Shown: positions 9,232 to 16,721 of the stretch, in pieces
How positions within the stretch are numbered: the first letter of the stretch is position 1
How the letters are laid out: every line of letters begins with the position of its first letter
Assembly (NCBI GenBank): GCA_947302205.1
Contig: CAMYVD010000017.1
Coordinates: 1 to 35,653, forward strand
DNA: 35,653 bases
Origin: an uncultured Bacteroidales bacterium
GTDB taxonomy: Bacteria; Bacteroidota; Bacteroidia; Bacteroidales; F082
Reading direction: 5' to 3'
Position numbers and translations under genes: made by a program
Notes under the pieces: generated by a model
Database searches by the model: none
The model's input: the letters and a program-made list of their open reading frames with translations, nothing else
What the model was told of the DNA's origin: nothing

Positions 9232-9573
9232 GTCTTCTGTCTTTTTCACTATCCTTGTCTCCAGCGATTCCTTCAATCCTTCACCAGCCAACTTGTCAAT
9301 CAGGATTTTCTGGGTTGATTCTTGGGTGTAGGCTGACTTGGCATAGATATATTCCACGCGGAGATCGCGCAGGAGCAAGGTGTTTTTCTTGATGGAACGG
9401 CTGGTGCTCTCGGCGATGTATGCATTGGTAATGATGAGCATCAACAGTACGGTAATGTACACGAGGAAAGGAAAGATCTTGGAGATGTCCTCCCGTGTTA
9501 GGAAATTACCTCCCAAGATTTTCATGAAGGCGCTACCGCCTTTCGCTGCACGGCTCTTTCTTTCTGTCTTCAT
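9217..9573 (-). CDS. ftsL: FtsL-like division protein
   Basis: The 118-residue protein has a basic, disordered N-terminus, a short LGGNFLTREDISKIFPF segment, one membrane helix (about residues 36-55) and a C-terminal helical stretch likely to form a coiled coil. This matches the Bacteroidota FtsL family found between rsmH and ftsI. FtsL-type proteins join FtsB and FtsQ to activate FtsWI at the septum. The ATG overlaps the rsmH stop as ATGA. The assignment rests mainly on size, topology and position, as FtsL sequences are poorly conserved. The last codons lie within the 7-bp repeat. Confidence 0.85.
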   Translation of the reverse strand: MKTERKSRAAKGGSAFMKILGGNFLTREDISKIFPFLVYITVLLMLIITNAYIAESTSRSIKKNTLLLRDLRVEYIYAKSAYTQESTQKILIDKLAGEGLKESLETRIVKKTEDRSKK

Positions 9574-10469
9574 AGCAGTTTCCTTTCTGCAATTCTGAGC
9601 TTGGCGCTGCGGGCGCGGCTGTTGTTGGCGATTTCTTCTTCGGAAGGCACGATGGGCTTCCTGTTTATTATTATATAAGGTGTCAAAGGATTTCCGAAGA
9701 AATCTTTTTCTTCGTTACCCTCGGCATTGCCTGTCTTGGTAAAGTTCTTCACCAGCCTGTCCTCGAGCGAGTGATACGACAGCACCACCAGTCTTCCACC
9801 GGGCTTAAGCACGTCGGCACATTGTGAAAGGAAGCGTTGGAGTGCGTCCATCTCCTGATTCACTTCGATGCGAAGCGCTTGGAAAATCTGAGCCAGCACT
9901 TTGTTTTCGCGTCCACGTGGAAGCCTTGACAGAACGGCGTCTTTCAGCTGCATGGTGGTTTCGATAGGTTCCAGGTCTCTGGCCATGAGGATGTCCGAGG
10001 CCACCAGATGGGCGTTTTGCACTTCACCGTAGAGGCTTAGCACACGGGTGAGGGCGGCATGGTCGTAAGTGTTGACGACGGTGGCGGCATCGACGGGGTT
10101 GGATTGGCTCATGCGCATGTCGAGACGACCGTCGAAGCGGGTTGAGAAGCCTTTCTCGGGCGTGTCGAACTGGTGCGAAGAAACGCCGAGATCGGCTAAG
10201 ATGCCGTCAATACGGCCTTGGTGGTAGAGTTGGATGAAGTTCTTGAAATAACTGAAGTTCTGCGGGATAAAGGTGAAGCGTTCATCGTCAATGACGTTTT
10301 TGGCGGCATCCTCGTCTTGGTCAAATGCGTACAGATGGCCGGTGGTGAGGCGTTCCATGATGGCACGAGAGTGACCGCCACCGCCAAAGGTGACGTCAGC
10401 ATAGATGCCTTCGGGATTGATATTCAATCCGTTCATGCACTCCTCTAATAATACCGGCCTATGGTACAT
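9570..10469 (-). CDS. rsmH: 16S rRNA (cytosine(1402)-N4)-methyltransferase RsmH
   Basis: RsmH (MraW) methylates N4 of C1402 in the 16S rRNA decoding centre using S-adenosylmethionine. The 299-residue protein is full length. It begins MYHRPVLLEECMNGL, has the SAM-binding motif ADVTFGGGGHSRAI near residue 24, the DLGVSSHQFD motif, and the C-terminal VVLSYHSLEDRLVKNF and NSRARSAKLRIAER motifs. It is the second gene of the dcw cluster. A 25-base gap containing two copies of an 8-mer (TAACTGAT on the coding strand) separates it from mraZ. Confidence 0.97.
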   Translation of the reverse strand: MYHRPVLLEECMNGLNINPEGIYADVTFGGGGHSRAIMERLTTGHLYAFDQDEDAAKNVIDDERFTFIPQNFSYFKNFIQLYHQGRIDGILADLGVSSHQFDTPEKGFSTRFDGRLDMRMSQSNPVDAATVVNTYDHAALTRVLSLYGEVQNAHLVASDILMARDLEPIETTMQLKDAVLSRLPRGRENKVLAQIFQALRIEVNQEMDALQRFLSQCADVLKPGGRLVVLSYHSLEDRLVKNFTKTGNAEGNEEKDFFGNPLTPYIIINRKPIVPSEEEIANNSRARSAKLRIAERKLL

Positions 10470-10494
10470 AGTTGTAGGTTGATCAGTTAATCAG

Positions 10495-10959
10495 TTAGAG
10501 TCCAAAACTCAATCCGGAAAAGAGTTCTTCCACACCCTGGGCAAGCTCTTCGGTGGAGATGGCGTTGACACGCTCGTCGTACTTCGCCTTGTCCCAGATT
10601 TCCATGTTGGAGAACATGGAGTCGATGACGATGTCTTTGCTTAAGCCGTGGCGTTCGACAAGGTCCTTGGGGATCTGAAGTCGTCCGTTGGCATCGAGCT
10701 TGACACGCTTCACGCCATCGAGGTATTTGCGCATGATGTCGAGCTTGCGGCGGTCGAAGGTATTCACTTGCATCAGGATCTCCTTGCGACGGTTCCAGTC
10801 GCTGTTGGTGTACAGCTCGAGATAGTCGCCGTGGAGGCCTGGGCGTAAAATGAAGTCCTCTTCGGTGAGGCTGCCTAATTGATCCCTGAAATCGGCGGGA
10901 AGCATTAGTCTGCCTTTCGAATCGAGCTTGCAAGTGAATGTTCCAGTGGGGTTACTCAT
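10495..10959 (-). CDS. mraZ: Transcriptional regulator MraZ
   Basis: MraZ is the DNA-binding protein that heads most dcw clusters and, where studied, represses its own operon by binding TGGG-type repeats. The 154-residue sequence contains two SpoVT/AbrB-like halves, each with the signature Asp-x-x-Gly-Arg-(3)-Pro: KLDSKGRLMLPADFRDQ near residue 12 and KLDANGRLQIPKDLVE near residue 88. It is first in the minus-strand operon. A candidate operator with three 10-bp-spaced repeats and a Bacteroidota -7 box lie just upstream. The start chosen is the only ATG fitting the N-terminal domain. Confidence 0.96.
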   Translation of the reverse strand: MSNPTGTFTCKLDSKGRLMLPADFRDQLGSLTEEDFILRPGLHGDYLELYTNSDWNRRKEILMQVNTFDRRKLDIMRKYLDGVKRVKLDANGRLQIPKDLVERHGLSKDIVIDSMFSNMEIWDKAKYDERVNAISTEELAQGVEELFSGLSFGL

Positions 10960-10979
10960 CTTTCCGAATTATTTCGAAG

Positions 10980-10987
10980 CAAAAATA
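10980..10987 (-). promoter_or_regulatory. Probable -7 promoter element of the dcw operon
   Basis: On the minus strand 10987-10980 reads TATTTTTG, matching the Bacteroidota -7 consensus TAnnTTTG. It lies about 20 bases before the mraZ ATG. No good TTTG -33 element is visible at the expected distance. That space is occupied by the TGGG repeats, consistent with a repressor-controlled promoter. Confidence 0.6.
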
Positions 10988-10997
10988 TAAAATCATC

Positions 10998-11021
10998 CCC
11001 ATTTTGTTCCATTTTTTCCCA
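10998..11021 (-). promoter_or_regulatory. Putative MraZ operator: three TGGG-type repeats at 10-bp period
   Basis: On the minus strand TGGG (11021-11018), TGGA (11011-11008) and TGGG (11001-10998) recur with exactly 10 bases between starts, separated by A-rich spacers. MraZ of other bacteria binds direct repeats of TGGGN separated by five bases, that is, the same 10-bp period. The array sits immediately upstream of the -7 box of the mraZ operon, where bound protein would block RNA polymerase. Function is inferred from motif and position. Confidence 0.7.
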
Positions 11022-11046
11022 TTTTTTTACACCACTTTTTTTCAAC

Positions 11047-11076
11047 ACAGTTATCAACACCCCTGTTGATAGTTGT
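11047..11076. other. Hairpin in the mraZ/glsA divergent intergenic region
   Basis: Arms 11047-11059 and 11064-11076 form a 13-bp stem (two G-U pairs if read as RNA) around a CCCC loop. The inner eight pairs are perfect, TATCAACA against TGTTGATA. The arm TTATCAACA differs by one base from the DnaA-box consensus TTATCCACA. It lies between two divergent promoters, so it may be a protein-binding palindrome. It has no T-run directly after the stem on either strand, so it is not a typical terminator. The remaining DNA of this AT-rich gap shows nothing else recognisable. Confidence 0.45.
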
Positions 11077-11146
11077 TAATTGCTGTTAATTTATTAAAAA
11101 TCAGTATGTTATAGGATGATAAATAAAAAAATTCACCTCTGTGTGA

Positions 11147-11174
11147 TTGCATTTGAAGAAAATTGTTACTTTTG
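11147..11174 (+). promoter_or_regulatory. Probable promoter of the glsA-glsB-engB operon
   Basis: TACTTTTG at 11167-11174 fits the Bacteroidota -7 consensus TAnnTTTG. A TTG at 11147-11149 lies 17 bases upstream, slightly closer than the usual 19-21. The predicted transcription start falls about 15-20 bases before the ATG at 11198. This supports that ATG over the upstream TTG at 11147, which is inside the promoter. Confidence 0.6.
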
Positions 11175-11197
11175 TAGATTGCATTAATAGAATTCTC

Positions 11198-12076
11198 ATG
11201 GAGGATAAATACGGTAACTTGATAGATTTCAAGAAGATACTTGAAGCCAAGGCTCCAAATCTGGCGAAGCGGATGCCCAATTGGCTGTTCCGCCGTATCC
11301 AGAAATTGCTCCATGAGGATGAAATCAACACGATCCTTAGCACATACGGGCATCTGCAAGGCGTGGAGTTCGTTCAGGCGGTCATCAAGGATTTCAACTT
11401 GAACATTGTGGTGAAAGGCGCTGAAAACCTGACTGTTTCAGATCGTATCGTAGTGGCCTCGAACCATCCGCTTGGCGGTCTTGACGGCATCGCACTCATT
11501 GGGACGGTGGGTACCCATTGTCCCGACCCCGTTACGCCGGTCAACGATTTCCTGATGTATATCAAGAACTTGCAACCGATTTTCACCCCAGTCAACAAAG
11601 TGGGCAAGGGCGTCGCTGACCGAGAGGAGAACCTTCGACTGTTCAACGAAACCTTTGCCGGCGATCACGCCATCTGCTATTTTCCCTTCGGGCTATGCTC
11701 ACGCAAGGTGAAAGGCGGCAAGGTCATGGACCTCGACTGGAAGAAAACCTTCATCTCCAAGTCAAAAGAATACCATCGCGACATCATCCCCACCCATATC
11801 GACGGACAAAACACCCGTTTCTTTTATAACCTCGCTCGTTGGCGTAAACGGCTGAAAATCAAAGCTAATATCGAGATGGCTTTTCTCGCTGACGAATTTT
11901 TCAAGCAACGCAACAAGACCCTTACCATCGTTTTCGGCAAACCGATTCCCTACCAGACTTTCGACAACCTGTACTCTGATGCTGAATGGGCCGAGAAGTT
12001 GCGCTGTTTTTCCTACAACTTGGCCATTGACAAGGATCTCACTTTTGATCCGGAACAACAATACCTGATTCCTTGA
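11198..12076 (+). CDS. glsA: Glycine lipid O-acyltransferase GlsA (PlsC-like)
   Basis: The 292-residue protein is a lysophospholipid-acyltransferase-fold enzyme. It has the catalytic block NHPLGGLDG (about residues 89-97; His and Asp separated by five residues rather than four) and a later YFPFGLCSRK segment in the position of the acceptor-binding motif. It sits directly before a GNAT-type N-acyltransferase. In Bacteroides thetaiotaomicron this pair makes glycine lipids: GlsB N-acylates glycine with a 3-hydroxy fatty acid and GlsA then esterifies the hydroxyl. OlsA of ornithine lipid synthesis is the alternative. I chose the ATG at 11198 because the upstream TTG lies in the promoter. Seventeen bases separate it from glsB. 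Confidence 0.82.
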   Translation: MEDKYGNLIDFKKILEAKAPNLAKRMPNWLFRRIQKLLHEDEINTILSTYGHLQGVEFVQAVIKDFNLNIVVKGAENLTVSDRIVVASNHPLGGLDGIALIGTVGTHCPDPVTPVNDFLMYIKNLQPIFTPVNKVGKGVADREENLRLFNETFAGDHAICYFPFGLCSRKVKGGKVMDLDWKKTFISKSKEYHRDIIPTHIDGQNTRFFYNLARWRKRLKIKANIEMAFLADEFFKQRNKTLTIVFGKPIPYQTFDNLYSDAEWAEKLRCFSYNLAIDKDLTFDPEQQYLIP

Positions 12077-12093
12077 ACTGAAAAACCGTGATA

Positions 12094-13050
12094 ATGAAGC
12101 GTGTCATAGATCCTATACCAGTCGAAAAGATGCTTGAAGAGCTGACGCAAGAGCGGTTCATCAGGAAGACGAACAATGGCAAGAACGAACTTTACATTGT
12201 CAACGCCTTCAATGCGCCCAACGTGATGCGTGAGATTGGCCGCCTGCGTGAGTTGAGTTTCCGTGACTCCGGCGGCGGTACGGGATTGGATTGCGATATT
12301 GACGATTTTGACCTTTGCCACGAGAACTACTTTGAACAGCTCATCGTCTGGAATCCCTTCGACCAAGCCATCGTTGGCGGTTACCGCTTCCTGCTGTGCG
12401 ATCAGCTCAAGGCTGGTGCTGACGGTCGGATTGACACGCCCACGGGAGAGCTTTTCCAATTCTCTGAGAAATTCATCAAAGAGTATCTTCCTTATACCAT
12501 AGAATTGGGCCGTTCCTTTGTGCAGCCCGACTATCAGCCTTCGAAGAGCCTTTCCAAAGGCATTTATTCGCTTGATAACCTTTGGGACGGATTGGGCTAT
12601 CTTTGCACGGCATACCCCCAAGCCAAATACTTCTTTGGCAAGGTCACCATGTATCCACAATTGGAACGGGAATCGCGTGACATGATTCTCTATTTCATGA
12701 AACGCCATTTCCCGGATCCCGAGGGCCTGCTCAAGCCCTGGCCTAAATTTGACCTGCCCATTGTGATGGACGAAGCGAAGTTAAAGTCGATTTTCACGGG
12801 CGGCAACTACCAGGAGAACTATAAGATCTTAGTCAAAAGCGTGCGTGAACACGGAGCCGCTGTGCCGCCGTTAGTCAGCGCTTATATGAGTCTGTCGGCT
12901 ACGATGCGCTCGTTCGGAACGGCACTCAACCCGCCTTTCGGAAACGTGGAGGAGACGGGTATCCTGGTCACAATCAGCGATATCTATCCTGATAAATACG
13001 AGCGCCATGCTTCCTATGAACCCAATGAAAAACCCTTACATCTAAGTTGA
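12094..13050 (+). CDS. glsB: Glycine N-acyltransferase GlsB (OlsB-like GNAT family)
   Basis: The 318-residue protein belongs to the hemolysin/OlsB-type GNAT acyltransferases. Recognisable pieces are the REIGRLRELSFRDSGGGTG block near residue 48 (LR.LRe.SFR motif), IVGGYRFLL, ELGRSFVQPDYQ, and the NLWDGLGYLCTAYPQAKYFFGKV region. The predicted reaction is transfer of a 3-hydroxyacyl group from ACP to the amino group of glycine, the first step of glycine lipid synthesis. The following gene engB starts three bases after its stop. I chose the ATG at 12094; a GTG two codons upstream is possible but less likely. Substrate assignment rests on lineage and gene pairing. Confidence 0.82.
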   Translation: MKRVIDPIPVEKMLEELTQERFIRKTNNGKNELYIVNAFNAPNVMREIGRLRELSFRDSGGGTGLDCDIDDFDLCHENYFEQLIVWNPFDQAIVGGYRFLLCDQLKAGADGRIDTPTGELFQFSEKFIKEYLPYTIELGRSFVQPDYQPSKSLSKGIYSLDNLWDGLGYLCTAYPQAKYFFGKVTMYPQLERESRDMILYFMKRHFPDPEGLLKPWPKFDLPIVMDEAKLKSIFTGGNYQENYKILVKSVREHGAAVPPLVSAYMSLSATMRSFGTALNPPFGNVEETGILVTISDIYPDKYERHASYEPNEKPLHLS

Positions 13051-13053
13051 ACC

Positions 13054-13677
13054 ATGATTATCAAAGACGCCCACTTCATATCAAGCAATAGCAAGATCGA
13101 CAGACTTCCGAAGGACAACCTTCCGGAATATGCTTTCATCGGCCGATCCAACGTGGGCAAGTCATCGTTGATCAATGCGCTGGTGCAACGCAGGGGTTTG
13201 GCCAAAACGTCAGCTACGCCAGGCAAGACCATCGCCATCAACCATTTCGTGGTCAACAACCAATGGTATCTGGTCGATCTGCCGGGTTACGGCTATGCGA
13301 AACGTTCCAAGAAGGATCGTGAGGAATGGCAAGTCATGCTCGCCAATTATATCAAACGCCGCCGCAACCTGCTTTATACCTTCGTGTTGGTTGACTCACG
13401 TATCGAGCCGCAAAACAGCGACATCGGATTCATGGAATGGCTTGGCGAGAATCAGGTGCCTTTCTGCATCGTTTTCACCAAAGCCGACAAGTTGAGCAAG
13501 TCTGAGTTGGACAGAAATGTGGAGGCCTACAAGCAACGCTTGCTGGAGGATTGGGAAGAATTGCCACCAATCTTCGTCACTTCATCGGAAACCAAGTTGG
13601 GCCGTGACGAGGTGCTGGATTTTATCGAACAACAGAATACTGAATTAGAGAATTATTTAAAGACAAAAGGATTGTAA
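13054..13677 (+). CDS. engB: Ribosome-assembly GTPase EngB (YsxC/YihA)
   Basis: This is a small GTPase needed for late large-subunit assembly in many bacteria. The 207-residue protein is full length, with all GTP-binding motifs: P-loop GRSNVGKSS (residues 30-38), switch I around SATPGKT, G3 DLPGYGYAKRSK, and G4 TKADKLSK, followed by the FVTSSETKLGRDEVLDFI G5 region. It follows glsB by three bases and is probably cotranscribed with the glycine lipid genes. A small membrane-protein gene starts 19 bases downstream. Confidence 0.96.
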   Translation: MIIKDAHFISSNSKIDRLPKDNLPEYAFIGRSNVGKSSLINALVQRRGLAKTSATPGKTIAINHFVVNNQWYLVDLPGYGYAKRSKKDREEWQVMLANYIKRRRNLLYTFVLVDSRIEPQNSDIGFMEWLGENQVPFCIVFTKADKLSKSELDRNVEAYKQRLLEDWEELPPIFVTSSETKLGRDEVLDFIEQQNTELENYLKTKGL

Positions 13678-13696
13678 AACATAAATAGTATTAGTC

Positions 13697-13966
13697 ATGA
13701 TTGGAATTGGAATTTCGTTTGTTTTGGGAGGACTTATTGGATGGGCCGCTGACCATTTTTATAACAGAGGTGATAAAATGGTGATCCACCCGATGCTTTG
13801 CATTATTTTCGGCATTGTGGGTGGAGTTCTTGGCAGTTGGGCAGTACACTCTCTGATCGGTGGCAGCGGTCTCAAGATCATGCTGGTACAGACAGGTGCC
13901 GGTATAGCTGGATCATTGCTGGTCCTGGTGCTGATAGGACTCTTCGGAATGGGCGAGGATTATTGA
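13697..13966 (+). CDS. YeaQ/YmgE-family small membrane protein (Transgly_assoc)
   Basis: The 89-residue protein is almost wholly hydrophobic, with three predicted membrane helices and glycine-rich patterns (FVLGGLIGWAADHFYNRGD, IVGGVLGSWAV, GAGIAGSLLVLVLIGLF). This is the Transgly_assoc / YeaQ-YmgE stress-response membrane protein family, whose biochemical role is unclear. A paralogue lies at 16470 on the other side of mutS2. It is last in the glsA operon and converges on mutS2 with nine bases between stops and no visible terminator. Confidence 0.85.
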   Translation: MIGIGISFVLGGLIGWAADHFYNRGDKMVIHPMLCIIFGIVGGVLGSWAVHSLIGGSGLKIMLVQTGAGIAGSLLVLVLIGLFGMGEDY

Positions 13967-13975
13967 CCCCTCAAG

Positions 13976-16369
13976 CTATTTAAGCTCCACTTTGGTGATT
14001 CCGCTACCTCCAGTTTCGAGGGACGCGTCACTAAGGCGTTGTATGTCATGGTCATGACTGAGATATTCTCGAATGAGTTTTCGTAATATGCCGTTGCCCT
14101 TGCCGTGAAGGATGCTCACTTCCTTAATGCTGAGAAGCTTGGCTTCGTCAAGGTACTTGGCAACACAATCCAGGGCTTCTTCGGCCCGTTTTCCCCTTAC
14201 ATCCAATGTCAAATCGAAATGTTCGGCTTTCTCGTTGAGCGTGTCAGAAAGCCCTGATTGCCATTTGCGCACTACCTTACGGCTCTCGGCCCTGCTGATC
14301 TTGCGCAGCTTGTCAGGCGTTGTGCGGAGCTTCACAGTGTCGAATAGGATGGTGGCGTCGGTGTCGCTGATACTCACAATCTCGCCGACAATCTCCATCT
14401 CGTCGATGCAAACGGTATCGCCAACCTTTAAGGCTCCTTCGCTCTCCGGTTTTGGCTTCTTAGGCTCGGCCACCTTCTTGGCGGTCTCGGCAATATCTTC
14501 CTTGGTCTTTCTCAACTCTTGACGCACTTCCTTGGTGCGTTCTTTCTCCGCTTGCGCTTCCTTGATCTCTCGGATGGTGCGCTCGATGCTACTATTAGCC
14601 CTGTCGATGAGCTCTTGAGCCTCGTTGGCAGCATCGCGAAGCAGCTGTTTCTTCTTGCTTTCCAGCTCGCTGAGAAGCTTTTTGTACTTCTCCACCACTT
14701 CGGTGAGCAGGGTGTCGGCTACCTGAAGTTCACGCTCTTTTTTTCGGATGGCTTTCTTGTCGACCTCGAGCTGTTGCAACTGCTGCTCAAACCTCAGGTG
14801 CTGCTCACCAGTGATGTGTGAGGCTGAGTCGAGGATATCCTTCGGGAAGCCGATCTTACGGGCGATCTCAAAGGCGAAAGAGCTGCCTGGCTTGCCAGTG
14901 ACCATAATGTACATGGGCTGCATAAACTTGGTGTCGAACAGCATGGCGCCGTTGACAATGCCTTCGTGATGGTCGGCTAACAGTTTTAGGTTGGCGTAGT
15001 GGGTGGTGACGATGCCGAAGATGTGCTTTTTGTTGAGTTCCAGCAGGATGGCTTCGGCGATGGCACCGCCCAGCTGTGGTTCGGTGCCTGTGCCAAACTC
15101 GTCGATGAGGAACAATGAACGCTCGTCGGCATGCTCCAGCAATGCCTTCATGTTACGCAGATGTGAACTATAGGTAGAGAGGTCATCGAGGATGCTCTGC
15201 TCGTCGCCAATATCGATGAAGAGGTTTTCAAACAGTCCACATTCTGAGTCGACGTGCATAGGCACGCAGAGACCGCATTGCAGCATGTATTGGATGAGTC
15301 CAGTGGTCTTGAGGCATACCGACTTACCACCGGCGTTGGGGCCTGAGATCACTAAGATTCGGTTTTCTTGGTCGAGGTTGAGGTCGAGGGGCACGATGGT
15401 CTTGCCTTCTGACTTCAGCTTCTTTTCCAGCACAGGGTGTCGAGCTTGAATCCAATGGAAATAGGGCGTTTCGCGGAGGATGGGTTTGATGCCGCCGATG
15501 CCTTGGCTATAGAGGGCTTTGGCACGAATGAAATCAAGCTGTCCGAGAAGATTCCAAGCTTTTAGTAAATCGGGTAGAGAAGGCCTGATGCGGTCAGTGA
15601 ACTGCATGAGGATGCGTTGTACTTCGCGGCGCTCGGCATACTCCAGTTCCTTGATTTCGTTGGAAGTCTCCACGATCTCAGAAGGTTCGATGTAAACCGT
15701 CTGTCCCGTGGCCGATTCGTCGTGGACGAAACCTTTGATGGCACGTTTGTCGCCAGCATGGACAGGGATTACCATGCGTCCGTCGCGGATGGTGAGTTCA
15801 GCCTTTGGGTCGACCCATCCAGAGGTTTTGGCGTCGCTCATGATTTGCCGGATGCGCCGTTCGATGCCGCCAGTCTTGCGGTGGATGTCGCGTCGAATCT
15901 CGGCCAGTTCGGGCGAGGCGTTGTCGGGCATCTCGCCTTTGTCGTCAACGAGGCGGTTGGCTTCACTGAACACGATAGGATCCACGTCGATGCCGTCGGT
16001 GAGGGCGCATAGTTCGGGGTAGTCCTCGCGGGCATCGCTTTGTCCGAATTTCAGGATGTAACCCAAGGCGTTGAGCGAGGGCTTCATGGCGAACAGGTCT
16101 TCAAGTCTGATGGCTGTTCCCGGAATGCGGAGGTGTTGGAAAGCTTCGCGCAGGTCGTGATAATCTCTCACGGGGAAGGGCACGCCGTTCTGTAACAGCT
16201 GTATGAACTCCACGGTCTGGTCAAGGTTGCGTTCGATGGCTTCGCAGTTGGTGCTGAAGTTCATCGCTTCGGCCTGTTCCAGTCCCATGGCGCTGATGCA
16301 GTGCCCTTTGATGGCTTCCCTGACATGGTTGAAACCGATTTTCTGCTCGAAGTTCTCTGGGTGGATCAT
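13976..16369 (-). CDS. mutS2: Endonuclease/ribosome-rescue ATPase MutS2
   Basis: MutS2 is a MutS-related ATPase with a C-terminal Smr nuclease domain. It is linked to suppression of recombination and, more recently, to splitting of collided ribosomes. The 797-residue protein starts MIHPENFEQKIGF. It has the clamp/lever region, Walker A GPNAGGKS (Lys349), Walker B LFLIDEFGTGTEP, a long charged coiled coil (about residues 520-640), and a Smr domain with LDVRGKRAEEALD and HGKGNGILRK. An open frame continues 181 codons upstream, but that part is antisense to the next small gene and shows no homology. I therefore use the ATG at 16369. Confidence 0.95.
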   Translation of the reverse strand: MIHPENFEQKIGFNHVREAIKGHCISAMGLEQAEAMNFSTNCEAIERNLDQTVEFIQLLQNGVPFPVRDYHDLREAFQHLRIPGTAIRLEDLFAMKPSLNALGYILKFGQSDAREDYPELCALTDGIDVDPIVFSEANRLVDDKGEMPDNASPELAEIRRDIHRKTGGIERRIRQIMSDAKTSGWVDPKAELTIRDGRMVIPVHAGDKRAIKGFVHDESATGQTVYIEPSEIVETSNEIKELEYAERREVQRILMQFTDRIRPSLPDLLKAWNLLGQLDFIRAKALYSQGIGGIKPILRETPYFHWIQARHPVLEKKLKSEGKTIVPLDLNLDQENRILVISGPNAGGKSVCLKTTGLIQYMLQCGLCVPMHVDSECGLFENLFIDIGDEQSILDDLSTYSSHLRNMKALLEHADERSLFLIDEFGTGTEPQLGGAIAEAILLELNKKHIFGIVTTHYANLKLLADHHEGIVNGAMLFDTKFMQPMYIMVTGKPGSSFAFEIARKIGFPKDILDSASHITGEQHLRFEQQLQQLEVDKKAIRKKERELQVADTLLTEVVEKYKKLLSELESKKKQLLRDAANEAQELIDRANSSIERTIREIKEAQAEKERTKEVRQELRKTKEDIAETAKKVAEPKKPKPESEGALKVGDTVCIDEMEIVGEIVSISDTDATILFDTVKLRTTPDKLRKISRAESRKVVRKWQSGLSDTLNEKAEHFDLTLDVRGKRAEEALDCVAKYLDEAKLLSIKEVSILHGKGNGILRKLIREYLSHDHDIQRLSDASLETGGSGITKVELK

Positions 16370-16377
16370 AGTGGCTG

Positions 16378-16385
16378 CAAAGGTA
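16378..16385 (-). promoter_or_regulatory. Possible -7 element of mutS2
   Basis: The minus strand reads TACCTTTG at 16385-16378, matching TAnnTTTG. It is only nine bases from the mutS2 ATG, implying a nearly leaderless transcript. No -33 element is evident. Confidence 0.35.
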
Positions 16386-16409
16386 ATGCTTTTTATGTTA
16401 CCTTTTCCC

Positions 16410-16439
16410 TTGAAAGAATGGTTACAATTGCTATCTTTG
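16410..16439 (+). promoter_or_regulatory. Promoter of the yeaQ-like/cutC/mannosidase unit
   Basis: TTG at 16410-16412 and TATCTTTG at 16432-16439 are separated by exactly 19 bases, a close match to the Bacteroidota sigma consensus (TTTG, 19-21 bases, TAnnTTTG). The start codon of the small membrane protein lies 30 bases downstream. Confidence 0.75.
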
Positions 16440-16469
16440 CAAAAACTAACATTTAAAACAAATTCAATT

Positions 16470-16715
16470 ATGATGGGAATTCTTGTATCTCTGATTATCG
16501 GTGCAATCGCCGGATGGCTCGGCGGTAAGATCATGAACAAAGGCATGGGCCTGTTAATTTGTATTATCGTCGGCGTCATCGGCGGTTTCCTTGGTAGTTG
16601 GGTTTTCGGCCACCTTGGCATTTCAAGTGACGGATCGTTCTGGGGACAACTGCTGGTCGGTACCCTCGGCTCCGTGCTGTTCCTCTTCATTCTTTCTTTG
16701 TTCAGAAGAAAATAA
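16470..16715 (+). CDS. YeaQ/YmgE-family small membrane protein (second copy)
   Basis: The 81-residue protein has three hydrophobic helices with the family glycine patterns LIIGAIAGWLGGKIM, IIVGVIGGFLGSWVFGHLG and LLVGTLGSVLFLFIL, and a basic C-terminus. It belongs to the Transgly_assoc / YeaQ family and is closer to the typical family than the copy at 13697. The start is at one of two adjacent ATGs (16470 or 16473). A longer open frame upstream is antisense to mutS2 and is rejected. A strong promoter lies just upstream, and cutC follows after six bases. Confidence 0.88.
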   Translation: MMGILVSLIIGAIAGWLGGKIMNKGMGLLICIIVGVIGGFLGSWVFGHLGISSDGSFWGQLLVGTLGSVLFLFILSLFRRK

Positions 16716-16721
16716 AACCTT

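Noticed and set aside
16203..16469. Upstream extension of the second YeaQ-like gene.
   Set aside because: It runs antisense through mutS2 and upstream of the strong promoter at 16410-16439; the family N-terminus starts at 16470.
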